Assembly (NCBI RefSeq): GCF_900187045.1
Contig: NZ_LT906453.1
Span: 372,001-436,000 of the forward strand
Source: Dermatophilus congolensis
GTDB taxonomy: Bacteria > Actinomycetota > Actinomycetes > Actinomycetales > Dermatophilaceae
DNA: 64,000 bases
Direction: 5' to 3'
The position numbers and the translations under genes were made by a program. Below are positions 44,969 to 54,142 of the stretch, piece after piece. The first letter of the stretch is position 1. The number at the start of each line of letters is the position of its first letter. The notes under the pieces are model-generated. The model saw only the letters and a program-made list of their open reading frames with translations, did no database searches and was not told the origin of the DNA.

Positions 44969-45709
44969 TCAGCGGCACTGAGGCAAAGTCTCAAACCGGT
45001 AGCCAGCTTTGGCTAGCTTCGGCAAGACCTGCCCGAGGGCGGCGACGGATTGGCTGCGCGGGCCGCCACCGTCGTGCATGAGCACGATGCTTCCGTTGCG
45101 GGTGTTTTTCATGACGCGGTTGACGATGGTGTTGACGCCTGGGCGGGACCAGTCGGAGGCGTCAACAGTCCACATGACCACCTTTTTACCTTGCTTAGCA
45201 ACGGCGTTACGGACTGTTTGGTTAACGAATCCGCCTGGGGGGCGCATGCAGCTGGTGCGGCTACCAATCGCGGCATCGGTGCTGGTGAGTTCGTTGGCAA
45301 TGCGATTTGGTGCGATTTTTGTCAGCCATGGGTGTGTGTAGGTGTGGTTGCCGATGGCGTGGCCGCCAGCTCGGATCTGTTTGATCAGGCTCGGGTTGTT
45401 TTTCGCGTTGCCGCCGAGCACGAAGAAGGTGGCTTTGGCATTGTGCTGTTTGAGCAGGTTCAGAACCTGGGGTGTGTATTTGGGGCTGGGGCCGTCGTCA
45501 AATGTGAGGTAGACGACTTTGCTGTTCTTTTTCGTTTTGCTGCTGGGCTTGGCTACTGGCTTTGCGGCCGCGGCCGATGTGGTGGCAGTTGGTTTACGTG
45601 TTTCTTTTGGAGCTGCTTGGCTTGTAGTAGCCGTCCCGATGCTGGCGACGACCAGTCCTGTTATTGCCGCTGCGGTAATCGCTTTGCGGCGTCCCCCTGA
45701 TGTACGCAT
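44969..45709 (-). CDS. secreted polysaccharide deacetylase (NodB fold)
   Basis: The 246-residue protein has a signal peptide (AITAAAITGLVVASIGTA) and a Thr/Ala/Lys-rich linker, then a NodB domain. Motif 1 is TFDDGPSPKYT, motif 2 GNHTYTHPWL (metal-binding His pair), with MRPPGGF and VLMHDGGG as later motifs. It removes acetyl groups from peptidoglycan or another extracellular glycan, using a divalent metal. All catalytic motifs are present. Confidence 0.93.
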   Translation of the reverse strand: MRTSGGRRKAITAAAITGLVVASIGTATTSQAAPKETRKPTATTSAAAAKPVAKPSSKTKKNSKVVYLTFDDGPSPKYTPQVLNLLKQHNAKATFFVLGGNAKNNPSLIKQIRAGGHAIGNHTYTHPWLTKIAPNRIANELTSTDAAIGSRTSCMRPPGGFVNQTVRNAVAKQGKKVVMWTVDASDWSRPGVNTIVNRVMKNTRNGSIVLMHDGGGPRSQSVAALGQVLPKLAKAGYRFETLPQCR

Positions 45710-46027
45710 GTTTAGAACTATCTATCGTTCACTGGTGTGGGACAAGTGGAGTTCTTTGTCCACGCAGGCCAGAGGGCTTTTATGTGGGACATCGGTGATG
45801 AATGCCTCACCGTGGGGTGGGTGGGGTGATGAAAAAGGGCCTCTTGTTCAGGGGGTCTCACATTTGACTCACAATCCCCTTCTGATCCGAAGTATGGACA
45901 GTGATTTTTCGTTTTGTGGGAGCTTCTGTCTCTTTTTTCGATATGTGCTGTTGGGGCGTTGGGGGTGGGTCGATGGGGGTCTGGGCGTGTTGGTTGCCCA
46001 ATGCCCTGTCGATGTGGAGGTTTTCGC
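45710..46027. other. intergenic region
   Basis: About 320 bases between two divergent genes. No gene, tRNA or strong hairpin is evident; it should hold the promoters for the deacetylase and the gene at 46028. Confidence 0.45.
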
Positions 46028-46492
46028 GTGCTTGCGTGTTCGTTGGTTGCTGGTCCTCGGGATCGGGTGGGGTCGTTGCCGCATCATGCGGATGTGCTGG
46101 GTCAGTTGCTGACTCCAGGTGGGTGGACGTTTCGGTGTGTTGCTGATGCGCCGCGGGGTGAGGGGCCAGTGGCGCATCCGTCGTGGTCATTGCGGCCAGC
46201 TTTTGGTGCCACGGAGTCGGGAGTGTTGTTGTTGGGGGTGGCTTTGGCGTTGGGGGGTGTGCGGGGGGCTGATGAGGTGGGTAAGTCGTTGGTGAGTCGG
46301 GCGCAGTTGGATCAGGGTAAGGATGTGTTGGCCTCTTCGAGGCTGGTGGATGCGTGTCGGCCGTTGCGGGGGTTGCCGTTGGCGGTGGTATTGATGGCGT
46401 TGGTGCCGCAGCGGCAGGCGGCGTTGGGTGAGGTGGGTGCGTCGTTGGCGGGGTTGACGGGGTGGTCTGTGACGGTGGTTGGTGAGGTTTAG
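46028..46492 (+). CDS. hypothetical protein, 154 aa
   Basis: I do not recognise the family. The protein is hydrophobic in places (ESGVLLLGVALALGGVRGAD) without a clear signal peptide; its end reads LTGWSVTVVGEV. GTG 46028 has GTGGAGG about 8 bases upstream and gives a coherent frame. It ends with a 4-base overlap against the convergent helicase-like gene. Confidence 0.55.
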   Translation: MLACSLVAGPRDRVGSLPHHADVLGQLLTPGGWTFRCVADAPRGEGPVAHPSWSLRPAFGATESGVLLLGVALALGGVRGADEVGKSLVSRAQLDQGKDVLASSRLVDACRPLRGLPLAVVLMALVPQRQAALGEVGASLAGLTGWSVTVVGEV

Positions 46493-48204
46493 GGGGTGAG
46501 GAATTCGCGGGCGGCGGCCAGTCCTGCAGGAAAGGTGAATTGTTCGGTGGCTTGGGCGTTGCGGAGCATTTCGTTGTAGACGGCGTGTTGCTGGGGGGTG
46601 TCTTCGATGGTCTCGAGGGCGTAGAGGACGATGCCGCGAGCGGTGCGTTGATTGGTGTTGGGGGTGACTAGGCAGGCGAGGCGTCTGGTCATTTGTCGTT
46701 TGCTGCGGGTGGGGCTCAGGACGATGCCGATGTTTGCGGTGGGGGAGGTGATGCCTTCGTAGATGGTTTCGGTTGTGGTGTTGGCCTCGGGGGGTGCATG
46801 CAGTGTGGTGCGTTGGATGTTGGAGTCGCCTGGGTTGGCGGTGTGGATGGCCAGGCTGTGGGGGTGGATGGTGGTGAGGGCTTGGGTGATGCGGGGGGTG
46901 GTTTCGGTGCCTTCGGTGAAGATGATGAGGTCGTCTTGGCTGGTGATGATGGGGGCAAGGGCGGTGATGACGTCGAGTTTTGCTTGGGCTGTGGTCAGGG
47001 TGGTGCGAATGTTGGTGAGGGTGTTGAGGTATGTGGTGGCGCTGGCGTGTCCGGGGTGGTCGGGTTGTGTGGTCAGGGTGGTGGCGTAGGCGTGGAGGTT
47101 GGTATTGGGGCGGGCGCCGTGGTGGGTGATGAGGTCGGTTGTGGTGGTGTGGAGTTGTTGGATGGCGTGGGTGTATTGAGTGTGTTCTTCGGGGGTGAGG
47201 TGGATGCCGATGCGGGCGATGCGATAGGGGGTGATGAGGTTGTTGTTGAGGGCGTCGCGGTAGCCCAGGCGGTGGACGACGTGGCGGAAGTAGGGCCAGA
47301 GGTGTTGGGCGTCGCCGGTATCGCCGCGTTTGTATTCGGCGGTGAGGCCGAGGCGTCGGATGTATTGGGGGGTGAGGGCGGGGGTGGTGTCGTCGGTGGC
47401 GTATCGGTGGACTTCGTCGGCGATGAGGAGGGCGGCTTCGTTGGGGTTGAGGGGGTTGTGTGTGGCGAGGTTGGTGGCGGTGGTGATGGTGACGTGGGCG
47501 TTGGGGGTGGTGGTGTCGCCGAGGGTGAGTTGGGGGTAGGCGTGGTGGATGCGTTGGTGCCATTGGTTGGCGAGGGCGTCGCTGGGGGTGATGAGGACGG
47601 TGCGTAGGCCTTCGCGTAGGGCGTCGGTGATGGCGGCGAGGGCTAGGGGGGTGCGGTCGGTGTCGACGGTTTCGATGACGCCGATGTGTCCGGCGTTGTT
47701 CCAGGCGGTGATGGCGGTGTGTTGCCAGGGTTTGAGGTGGGGGTTGGGGAGAGTGGGGGTGTTGGTTGCGGCGGGTTGGTAGGTGGGTTGGGTTGGTGGG
47801 GGGGTGGTTTCGGTGGTGGTTTCGTCGGTGGTGGTGGTTTCGGTGTTGGCCAGTACGCGGGCGAGGAGGTTGGGGATGGGGGGTGTGGTGTTTTTGGTGA
47901 GGGTGGCGTTGGTGGCGCGTTGGGCGTCGGTGGCTTGGGCTTGGGCGGCGCGGGTGAGAGTGGGTGGGGTGTTGGAGGGATGGTTGGCGCGGACGCGGGC
48001 GCGGTTTTCTCGGGTTTCGGTGTGGGGCGGGACTAGGCGTAGATCTGGGGTTTCGTCGGTGGGGGGTTTGTTGAGGGTGGCTTGGAGTGCGGCGATGCGT
48101 TGTTGCAGGTCGGAGACGGCCGCGGCGATGTCGATGACGGCTACTGCGAGGGCTTGTACTTGGGTGGCGGCGTCGGCCCTGTTTTTTCCGTTTTTGCCCG
48201 CGAT
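46489..48204 (-). CDS. SF2 helicase-like protein with degenerate motifs and no canonical start codon
   Basis: Reading the minus strand from 48204 to 46489 gives 571 codons without a stop, with a strong C-ending codon bias. The layout is that of an XPB/RecQ-like SF2 helicase: LKPWQHTAITAW (about 158-168), a segment in the Walker A place that reads VIETVDTDRTPLA without the GKT, LITPSDALANQW, motif II LLIADEVHRY (DEVH at 263-266), and GLTAE. The C-terminal lobe ends SPTRSKRQMTRRLACLV then RGIVLYALETIED. No ATG, GTG or TTG occurs in frame before residue 505. AAGGAGG lies 8 bases before the ATC at 48204, which suggests ATC as start or a mutated ATG. The lost GKT and the altered motif VI suggest no ATPase activity. 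Confidence 0.75.
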   Translation of the reverse strand: MAGKNGKNRADAATQVQALAVAVIDIAAAVSDLQQRIAALQATLNKPPTDETPDLRLVPPHTETRENRARVRANHPSNTPPTLTRAAQAQATDAQRATNATLTKNTTPPIPNLLARVLANTETTTTDETTTETTPPPTQPTYQPAATNTPTLPNPHLKPWQHTAITAWNNAGHIGVIETVDTDRTPLALAAITDALREGLRTVLITPSDALANQWHQRIHHAYPQLTLGDTTTPNAHVTITTATNLATHNPLNPNEAALLIADEVHRYATDDTTPALTPQYIRRLGLTAEYKRGDTGDAQHLWPYFRHVVHRLGYRDALNNNLITPYRIARIGIHLTPEEHTQYTHAIQQLHTTTTDLITHHGARPNTNLHAYATTLTTQPDHPGHASATTYLNTLTNIRTTLTTAQAKLDVITALAPIITSQDDLIIFTEGTETTPRITQALTTIHPHSLAIHTANPGDSNIQRTTLHAPPEANTTTETIYEGITSPTANIGIVLSPTRSKRQMTRRLACLVTPNTNQRTARGIVLYALETIEDTPQQHAVYNEMLRNAQATEQFTFPAGLAAAREFLTP

Positions 48205-48388
48205 GGGTCTCGCCTCCTTGGTGGGTGCGGTGAGGGGGCCGCGGTGGTGTCTTGGTCGTACGAGTGTTTGTGTTGTGGTGCTTGTGGTGTCTCATCGGCG
48301 GGTTGGGGCGTTTTTTCAAGTGAATTCGTGTGTTTGTTGGGGGTTTGGTTGGGTGTCGTGGACGGGTGTTGGGTGGGAGGATGGGGGT

Positions 48389-50410
48389 GTGTCTGGGGTT
48401 GTTGGTGGCGGTGTCGGTGGTGTGTTTCCGTTTTCTGCGTTGGTGGGGCAGGAGCGGATGTGTACGGCGTTGTTGTTGGTGGCGGTGGCTCCGCGGCTGG
48501 GTGGGGTGTTGTTGCGGGGTGAGAAGGGGACTGCGAAGTCGACGGCGGTGCGGTCGTTGGCGTCGTTGTTGCCTGGTGTGGATGGTGGGGTTGCTCCGAT
48601 GAGGACGTTGCCGTTGGGGGTTACGGAGGATCGGGTGGTGGGTGGTTTGGATTCGGAGGTGACGATGCGGACGGGGGTGCCGTCGTTGCAGCCGGGGTTG
48701 TTGGCTGAGGTTGATGGTGGGGTTTTGTATGTGGATGAGGTGAATCTGCTTGATGATCATGTGGCGGATTTGGTGTTGGATGCTGCCGCCAGTGGCGTGA
48801 ATCGGGTTGAGCGCGAGGGGTTGTCGTTGTCTCACCCGAGTCGTTTTGCGTTGGTGGGGACGATGAATCCTGAGGAGGGGGCGTTGCGTCCTCAGGTGTT
48901 GGATCGGTTTGGTTTGTGTGTGGAGGTGCAGGCGGAGCGGGATCCGCAGCGTCGGGTGGATTTGATGGTGGCGCGGGCGGCGTTTGATGCCGATCCGGTG
49001 GGTTTTTGTGCTGGTTTTGCGCAGGAGGAGGAGTTGTTGGCGGCGCGGGTGGCTGCGGCGCGGGTGGCGTTTGATGGGGTGGTGGTTCCGCGGGATGTGG
49101 AGTCGCACATTGTGGGGTTGTCGCAGCAGGCGTGTGTGGCGGGGCATCGGGCTGATGTGGTGATGGCTGATGCGGCGCGGGCGTTGGCGGCGTTGGAGGG
49201 GCGTTCGGTGGTGTCGGTGGGTGATGTTGATGTGGTGGCGGAGATGGTGTTGGTGCATCGTCGGCGTGAGGTGGGGCCGCCTCCTAGTGCGTCTGCTGAG
49301 CAGGAGGGGGGTTCGCAGTCGGATTCGCAACCGGGTTCGCAGCCTGATTTGCAGCAGTCTCAGGATGTTCCGCAGTCGCAAGGTTCGCCGTCTTCTGCTG
49401 ATGAGGGTGTGGAGGATTCTTCTTCGTCGTCTTCGGGGGCGGGTGTTGATGGTGGAGGGGCTGAGGCTGGTGAGGCTGGTGAGGCTGGTGAGGCTGGTGA
49501 GGCTGGTGGGCAGGTTGCTCCGATGGTGGCGCCAGTGGGGGCTTCGTTGCGGGTAAAGCCGTTGGCGCCGACGCAGGATAGGTTGGCGCGTAAGGGGTCT
49601 GGGCGGCGGATGCGGACGCGTAGTGCGGGTCGTCAGGGGCGGTATGTGCGTGCGCGCCCAGCGATGGATCGTGATGTCAGTGGTGTGGGTTTGGATGTGG
49701 CGGTGGATGCCACGTTGCGGGCGGCGGCTCCTTATCAGCGTTCGCGTCGTGAGGCTGCTGGGGTGGGGTCTGGGGTGTTTATTCGCCGTAGTGATTGGCA
49801 GGTGAAGGTTCGTGAGCGTCAGGTGGGGACGTGTCTTCTTTTTCTTGTTGATGCGTCGGGTTCTATGGGTGCGCGTGGGCGTATGAGTGCCACTAAGGGT
49901 GCGGTGTTGTCGCTGTTGATGGATGCGTATCAGAAGCGGGACAAGGTCGCGTTGGTGTCTTTTCGTGGGCAGGGTGCGCAGGTTCTTTTGCCGCCGACTG
50001 CTTCGGTGGAGCGTGCTGCGGATCTTTTGGAGGAGATGCCTACGGGGGGTCGTACTCCGTTGGCGTCCGGTCTTGTGGCAGCTGGGGAGGTTTTGCGGCC
50101 TTTGCTGATTAAGGAACCTAATTTGCGGCCTCTTGTGTTGCTTATTTCTGATGGTCGCGGGAATGTGCGTCTTGATGGCAGTAGGGGTAATGGGTTGGGC
50201 GAGGCTGAGCGGGTTGCGCGTGAGTTGGGGCAGGATTCACGTGTTGAGTGGATAGTTGTTGATACTGAGCCCAGTGAGGCATCGCGGGGGCGTCGCGGTA
50301 TTCGTCTTGGTTTGGCTTCGCGTTTGGCTGATGCGTTGGGGGCTACGTGTCACAGTGTCGAGGATTTGCGCGCTGAGGAGCTTGTTTCTCTTGTGAGGGA
50401 TCGTTTGTGA
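48389..50410 (+). CDS. magnesium/cobalt chelatase subunit D-like (AAA+ plus VWA)
   Basis: The 673-residue protein joins an AAA+ ATPase (about 15-310) with a von Willebrand A domain (about 485-670). Walker A is GEKGTAKST, Walker B YVDEVNLLDDH, and GTMNPEEGALRPQVLDRFGL is the ChlI sensor region. A Gln/Ser/Glu-rich linker contains the fourfold repeat GEAGEAGEAGEAG. The VWA domain has the metal-site motif DASGSMG. It resembles the fused ChlI-ChlD proteins of actinobacteria and would act with CobN. GTG 48389 has GGGAGG about 8 bases upstream; the frame is open further upstream, but that part looks non-coding. Confidence 0.88.
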   Translation: MSGVVGGGVGGVFPFSALVGQERMCTALLLVAVAPRLGGVLLRGEKGTAKSTAVRSLASLLPGVDGGVAPMRTLPLGVTEDRVVGGLDSEVTMRTGVPSLQPGLLAEVDGGVLYVDEVNLLDDHVADLVLDAAASGVNRVEREGLSLSHPSRFALVGTMNPEEGALRPQVLDRFGLCVEVQAERDPQRRVDLMVARAAFDADPVGFCAGFAQEEELLAARVAAARVAFDGVVVPRDVESHIVGLSQQACVAGHRADVVMADAARALAALEGRSVVSVGDVDVVAEMVLVHRRREVGPPPSASAEQEGGSQSDSQPGSQPDLQQSQDVPQSQGSPSSADEGVEDSSSSSSGAGVDGGGAEAGEAGEAGEAGEAGGQVAPMVAPVGASLRVKPLAPTQDRLARKGSGRRMRTRSAGRQGRYVRARPAMDRDVSGVGLDVAVDATLRAAAPYQRSRREAAGVGSGVFIRRSDWQVKVRERQVGTCLLFLVDASGSMGARGRMSATKGAVLSLLMDAYQKRDKVALVSFRGQGAQVLLPPTASVERAADLLEEMPTGGRTPLASGLVAAGEVLRPLLIKEPNLRPLVLLISDGRGNVRLDGSRGNGLGEAERVARELGQDSRVEWIVVDTEPSEASRGRRGIRLGLASRLADALGATCHSVEDLRAEELVSLVRDRL

Positions 50411-50468
50411 TCGTCTTGCTAATTTTTTGTGGGTTTTTGCGTTTTCTTTCTGTACGAAAGGTTTGTCG

Positions 50469-51452
50469 ATGAGCCGCCCTGCTTTTCCTTTTACTGCAAT
50501 TGTGGGTCAGGAGGATATGAAGCTTGGTCTTATTCTCGCCATCGTTAATCCTGCTCTTTCTGGTGTGTTGATTCGTGGTGAGAAGGGCACTGCTAAGTCG
50601 ACGGCGGTGCGGGCGTTAGCTTCGATTTTGCCTGAGCAGGAGGTGGTGGCTGGATGTCCGTTCCGTTTGGCTCCTGGTGAGCAGGGTGGGTTGTGTCGTG
50701 AGTTGGGTTTGTCGTGTACGGGTGATGAGCAGGTGGTGTTTTCGCCGGTGCCGGTGGTGGAGTTGCCGGTGGGTGCGACGGAGGATCGGGTGGCGGGCAC
50801 GCTTGATTTGGAGCGGGCACTTCGGGAGGGTGAGCGGCATTTTGAGCCGGGTTTGTTGGCTGCGGCGAACCGGGGAATTTTGTATGTGGATGAGGTGAAT
50901 TTGCTTGATGACCATGTGGTGGATTTGCTTCTTGACTCAGCCGCGATGGGTGTGAACACGGTTGAGCGTGAAGGGGTTTCATTGGCTCATCCGGCGCGTT
51001 TTTCTCTTGTGGGGACGATGAACCCTGAGGAGGGTGAGTTGCGTCCGCAGTTGCTTGATCGTTTCGGGATGGTTGTCACGGTGGAGGGTTCTCATGATCC
51101 GCAGGAGCGGATTGAGGTGATGGAGCGGCGTTTTGCTTTCGAGAGTGATCCGGTGGGGTTCGCTGCGGAGTATGCGCCTTCGGATGCGGATTTGGCTGCT
51201 CGGGTGACGGCTGCGATGGATTTGTTGCCGAAAGTCACTACTTCTCGGGAGGTGATGTTGCACATCGCGAATACGAGTTTGTCGGTGGGGGTGGATGGGC
51301 ATCGGGCGGATTTGATGATGCTTCGGGCGGCCAGTGCTTTGGCTGCGTGGGAGGGCAGGTTGGAGTCTTCTGTTGCGGATGTGGACCGTGCTGCAGGTTT
51401 TGTGTTGCCGCACCGGATGCGGCGGCGCCCGTTTGAGAGCGTGACTGGGTGA
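50469..51452 (+). CDS. magnesium/cobalt chelatase ATPase subunit I-like
   Basis: The 327-residue AAA+ protein is a typical ChlI/BchI: FPFTAIVGQEDMKLGL, Walker A RGEKGTAKST, a cysteine-containing insert (GGLCRELGLSCTG), Walker B YVDEVNLLDDH and GTMNPEEGELRPQLLDRFGM. It powers metal insertion as a hexamer with the D subunit. ATG 50469 has GAAAGG upstream, 58 bases after the D-like gene, so both are likely co-transcribed. Confidence 0.92.
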   Translation: MSRPAFPFTAIVGQEDMKLGLILAIVNPALSGVLIRGEKGTAKSTAVRALASILPEQEVVAGCPFRLAPGEQGGLCRELGLSCTGDEQVVFSPVPVVELPVGATEDRVAGTLDLERALREGERHFEPGLLAAANRGILYVDEVNLLDDHVVDLLLDSAAMGVNTVEREGVSLAHPARFSLVGTMNPEEGELRPQLLDRFGMVVTVEGSHDPQERIEVMERRFAFESDPVGFAAEYAPSDADLAARVTAAMDLLPKVTTSREVMLHIANTSLSVGVDGHRADLMMLRAASALAAWEGRLESSVADVDRAAGFVLPHRMRRRPFESVTG

Positions 51453-51670
51453 GCTGTCAGGGGTAGGGGCAGTCCAGTGGTGGCGACACGCCCGAATGCA
51501 GGAGTGTTTCTGGCGAGGTGTTTCGCGGCTCTAACAGTCCCTTCTCCCTGCCATTTTGTTGATGTGTCTCTTACTTAGGTAATGCTTTTCGTCTTTTTTG
51601 GTCACGATGGGGGGCTTTGCGTAGGAGGATGCTGGTCGCGTCCGATCCCTTCGCACCGTCGAGGACCATC

Positions 51671-53167
51671 ATGACGAATTTTTCTTTCCGTCGACCTATT
51701 GCCCTGTCGTTAGCTGCCGCGCTCGCTTTGTCGGGTTCAGCGATGGCTGCAGTTTCTCTTCCTGCCATGGCGCAGCCTTCTTCTGCTCATACGGCTGCCG
51801 TGCCGAGCAAGGATGGCACTGTGGGTGCTCCTGGTATTGGTGATTCGTATTTCCCTGATCATGGCAATGGCGGTTATGACGTTCAGCATTACGATGTGAA
51901 CGTTTCGTACGAGCCGAAGACGCGAACCGTCACAGGAACAACATCTATCACTGCTTTGACTACGCAGAATCTCACGCAGTTTAATCTTGATTTGGCTTTA
52001 ACTCCTGAAAAGGTGTCAGTGGATGGGAAGCCAGCTTCTTTTTCTCGTCAGGACGCTCATGAGCTGGTAGTTCGCCCGGCGCAGGCTTTGACTAAGGGCG
52101 CGAAGACGAACATTGTTGTTACCTATAAAGGCGTTCCTGAGAAGATCGAGATTGATGGCGAGAAGCCGTGGATAACGACTTCTGATGGGGCTGTTGCTGT
52201 TGGTCAGCCGTATATCGCTTCGTGGTGGTTCCCGAGCAATGATCACCCTCGAGATAAGGCAACCTTCTCTATTTCTTTGAATGTACCTAAGGGCTTGAAG
52301 GCTTTGAGTAATGGCTCATTGCAGAAGGTAACGAACCAGGGAAGTACAGATACGTGGTCGTGGCAGGAGTCCACACCGATGGCGCCTTATCTGGCTTTCG
52401 CCGTGATTGGCCGTTATGACATTTTGCGCGGGAAGACAAGCTCGGGGATCCCGTGGTTGACGGCGACGCCGCAGAGCAAAGAACCGTGGGTGAAGCGCGC
52501 CAAGGAAGATTTGGCGAAGACTCCATCGGTGATTGATTGGCTGTCGAAGACGTACGGCCCTTACCCGTTTACAACGACTGGTGGTATTGCAGCTAACGCT
52601 GACATGGGTTTCGCATTGGAGAACCAGTCACGTCCGGTGTACTCGAACAAGTTCTGGGCTAAGGGACATGACTTGTCACTCATTGTCCATGAGCAGTCTC
52701 ACCAGTGGTTTGGTGACTCCACGTCGGTGCAGGACTGGAAAGATATCTGGATCAATGAGGGTTTCGCGACGTGGACTGAGTGGCTGTACGCCGAGAAGCA
52801 CGATGGCCCCAATGCTGATGAGGCTTTCGCTCAAGCCTGGAAAGACTATGCGCAGGATTCTTCCTTCTGGAAGATCAAGATTGGTGATCCTGGCCCGAAG
52901 CAGATTTTCAACCGGGCTGTCTATGACCGTGGCGCTATGACTGTGCAGGCATTGCGGAACAAGGTTGGCGAGGAAGCTTTCTGGAAGATTGTTCGAGGCT
53001 GGGTGGCTTCACACCGACATGGGCATGGCAGTGTCCAGGAGTTCATGGCGTACGCCAATAAACACACCTCACAGGATTTGCGCCCGTTCTTTGAGGCGTG
53101 GTTGTTCACTCCGGGTAAGCCAAAGCCTTCGGCTGATCTTGGCTTCCCGAAGTCCATGATTCGCTGA
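51671..53167 (+). CDS. secreted M1-family metallopeptidase
   Basis: The 498-residue precursor has a signal peptide (about 1-35, ending LPAMA-QP). The peptidase has the zinc motif HEQSHQWF with NEGFATWTEWLY about 20 residues later. The GxMEN-type exopeptidase motif appears as MGFALENQ. M1 enzymes remove N-terminal residues from peptides. ATG 51671 has GAGGA 7 bases upstream. It is followed by a good terminator at 53179-53213. Confidence 0.92.
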   Translation: MTNFSFRRPIALSLAAALALSGSAMAAVSLPAMAQPSSAHTAAVPSKDGTVGAPGIGDSYFPDHGNGGYDVQHYDVNVSYEPKTRTVTGTTSITALTTQNLTQFNLDLALTPEKVSVDGKPASFSRQDAHELVVRPAQALTKGAKTNIVVTYKGVPEKIEIDGEKPWITTSDGAVAVGQPYIASWWFPSNDHPRDKATFSISLNVPKGLKALSNGSLQKVTNQGSTDTWSWQESTPMAPYLAFAVIGRYDILRGKTSSGIPWLTATPQSKEPWVKRAKEDLAKTPSVIDWLSKTYGPYPFTTTGGIAANADMGFALENQSRPVYSNKFWAKGHDLSLIVHEQSHQWFGDSTSVQDWKDIWINEGFATWTEWLYAEKHDGPNADEAFAQAWKDYAQDSSFWKIKIGDPGPKQIFNRAVYDRGAMTVQALRNKVGEEAFWKIVRGWVASHRHGHGSVQEFMAYANKHTSQDLRPFFEAWLFTPGKPKPSADLGFPKSMIR

Positions 53168-53178
53168 TAGCGGTTATT

Positions 53179-53213
53179 CAGCCCGAGAGATGGCTGTTGC
53201 CTCTCTCGGGCTG
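53179..53213. terminator. hairpin terminator after the M1 peptidase
   Basis: Perfect 12-base arms (53179-53190 and 53202-53213) enclose an 11-base loop and are followed by an A/T-rich stretch. Confidence 0.8.
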
Positions 53214-53226
53214 ATTAACTTTACTT

Positions 53227-54132
53227 ATGTCATCGGATACAACAGAGACTTTTGAGCCAAGTGGCGATAGTCCAGTGAAGCAGACGTGGACGTGCCTGCT
53301 TCGGGGAGTCTCGTACGAGCTTGATGTGTATCCGAGCAGGGAAGCACGACTTGTGTTGCGTGTTGATGGAAAGCAGATTTACGACAAGAAAAACAGTACC
53401 GATAACCGGTCTATTACCGTTGGTAGAGATTGTCGAGTTCGGGTTCGCCTTAGCTTTTTAGGCAGGGTAAAAGATGCCACTGCCTATGATGGTGACGCTG
53501 AGTTAGATTTTGACGCTCCAGTGGGGAGCCGTGCAGAGAAAACGCAGTCATGGGGTCGGAAGCACCCGGTGTTGTTTGCGTTACGGCACGTGGCTTTTAA
53601 AGCTGGTGGAATCCTCATTGCTTTTCTTGGGGTAACGGCGTTTGTGAAGTGGCTTTTGGCGCCGGTGATTGAATGGATTGCTGACCATATGCCACGTATC
53701 TCGTGGCCAGAGATTCATTTGCCGCAGATCCCGTGGCCTGAGATACATCTTCCGCGTATCCCGTGGCCTGATATTCAGATTCCGTGGCCGCAGATCACGT
53801 TGCCATGGTGGCTGCAGGTGGTGCTTGGGTGGCTAGCTGAGCATGAAGAAATCATCAAGCCGTTATTGATTGGGCTGTTGTTGGCTCTTGGAGAGATGCG
53901 GCGTCAGCGTAAGCAGCGAAAGCAACGTGAGGCTGGCGTTGCGGATGATCCGAATGCTGAGCTGGAGAAAACGCGATTTCATAGGTGGCTAGATCAGCTT
54001 GATGCGCGGGCTGCGGATACTCCGATGGCACGCCGGAAGGAGCGAGCCAAAGTAGCGGCGGCGCTGCGTGCTTTAGAGAACAAGCGCCGCGCGCAGGAAC
54101 AGGCGTCAGTGGGCTCTGATGATTCTGTGTGA
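53227..54132 (+). CDS. membrane protein with a Trp-Pro decapeptide repeat
   Basis: The 301 residues have no family that I recognise. The N-terminal 100 residues are strand-rich; residues 118-150 contain a membrane segment (GGILIAFLGVTAFVKWLLAPV). Then come four tandem repeats of about ten residues with the pattern [I]PWPEIHLPx. Another hydrophobic helix (KPLLIGLLLALGEM) and a basic, coiled-coil-like tail follow. The ribosome site at ATG 53227 is weak. It does not look like an enzyme. Confidence 0.65.
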   Translation: MSSDTTETFEPSGDSPVKQTWTCLLRGVSYELDVYPSREARLVLRVDGKQIYDKKNSTDNRSITVGRDCRVRVRLSFLGRVKDATAYDGDAELDFDAPVGSRAEKTQSWGRKHPVLFALRHVAFKAGGILIAFLGVTAFVKWLLAPVIEWIADHMPRISWPEIHLPQIPWPEIHLPRIPWPDIQIPWPQITLPWWLQVVLGWLAEHEEIIKPLLIGLLLALGEMRRQRKQRKQREAGVADDPNAELEKTRFHRWLDQLDARAADTPMARRKERAKVAAALRALENKRRAQEQASVGSDDSV

Positions 54133-54142
54133 GAGAGGCGGA

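Noticed and set aside
46693-47607. Gly/Val/Asp-rich open frame on the plus strand
   Set aside because: It is the antisense reading of the helicase-like gene and has no domain or ribosome site.
46187-49381. Open frame of 1064 codons on the minus strand, rich in His, Arg and Pro
   Set aside because: It runs antisense to the ChlD-like gene and in the wrong frame over the helicase-like gene. Its composition is that of an out-of-frame reading of C-rich codons.
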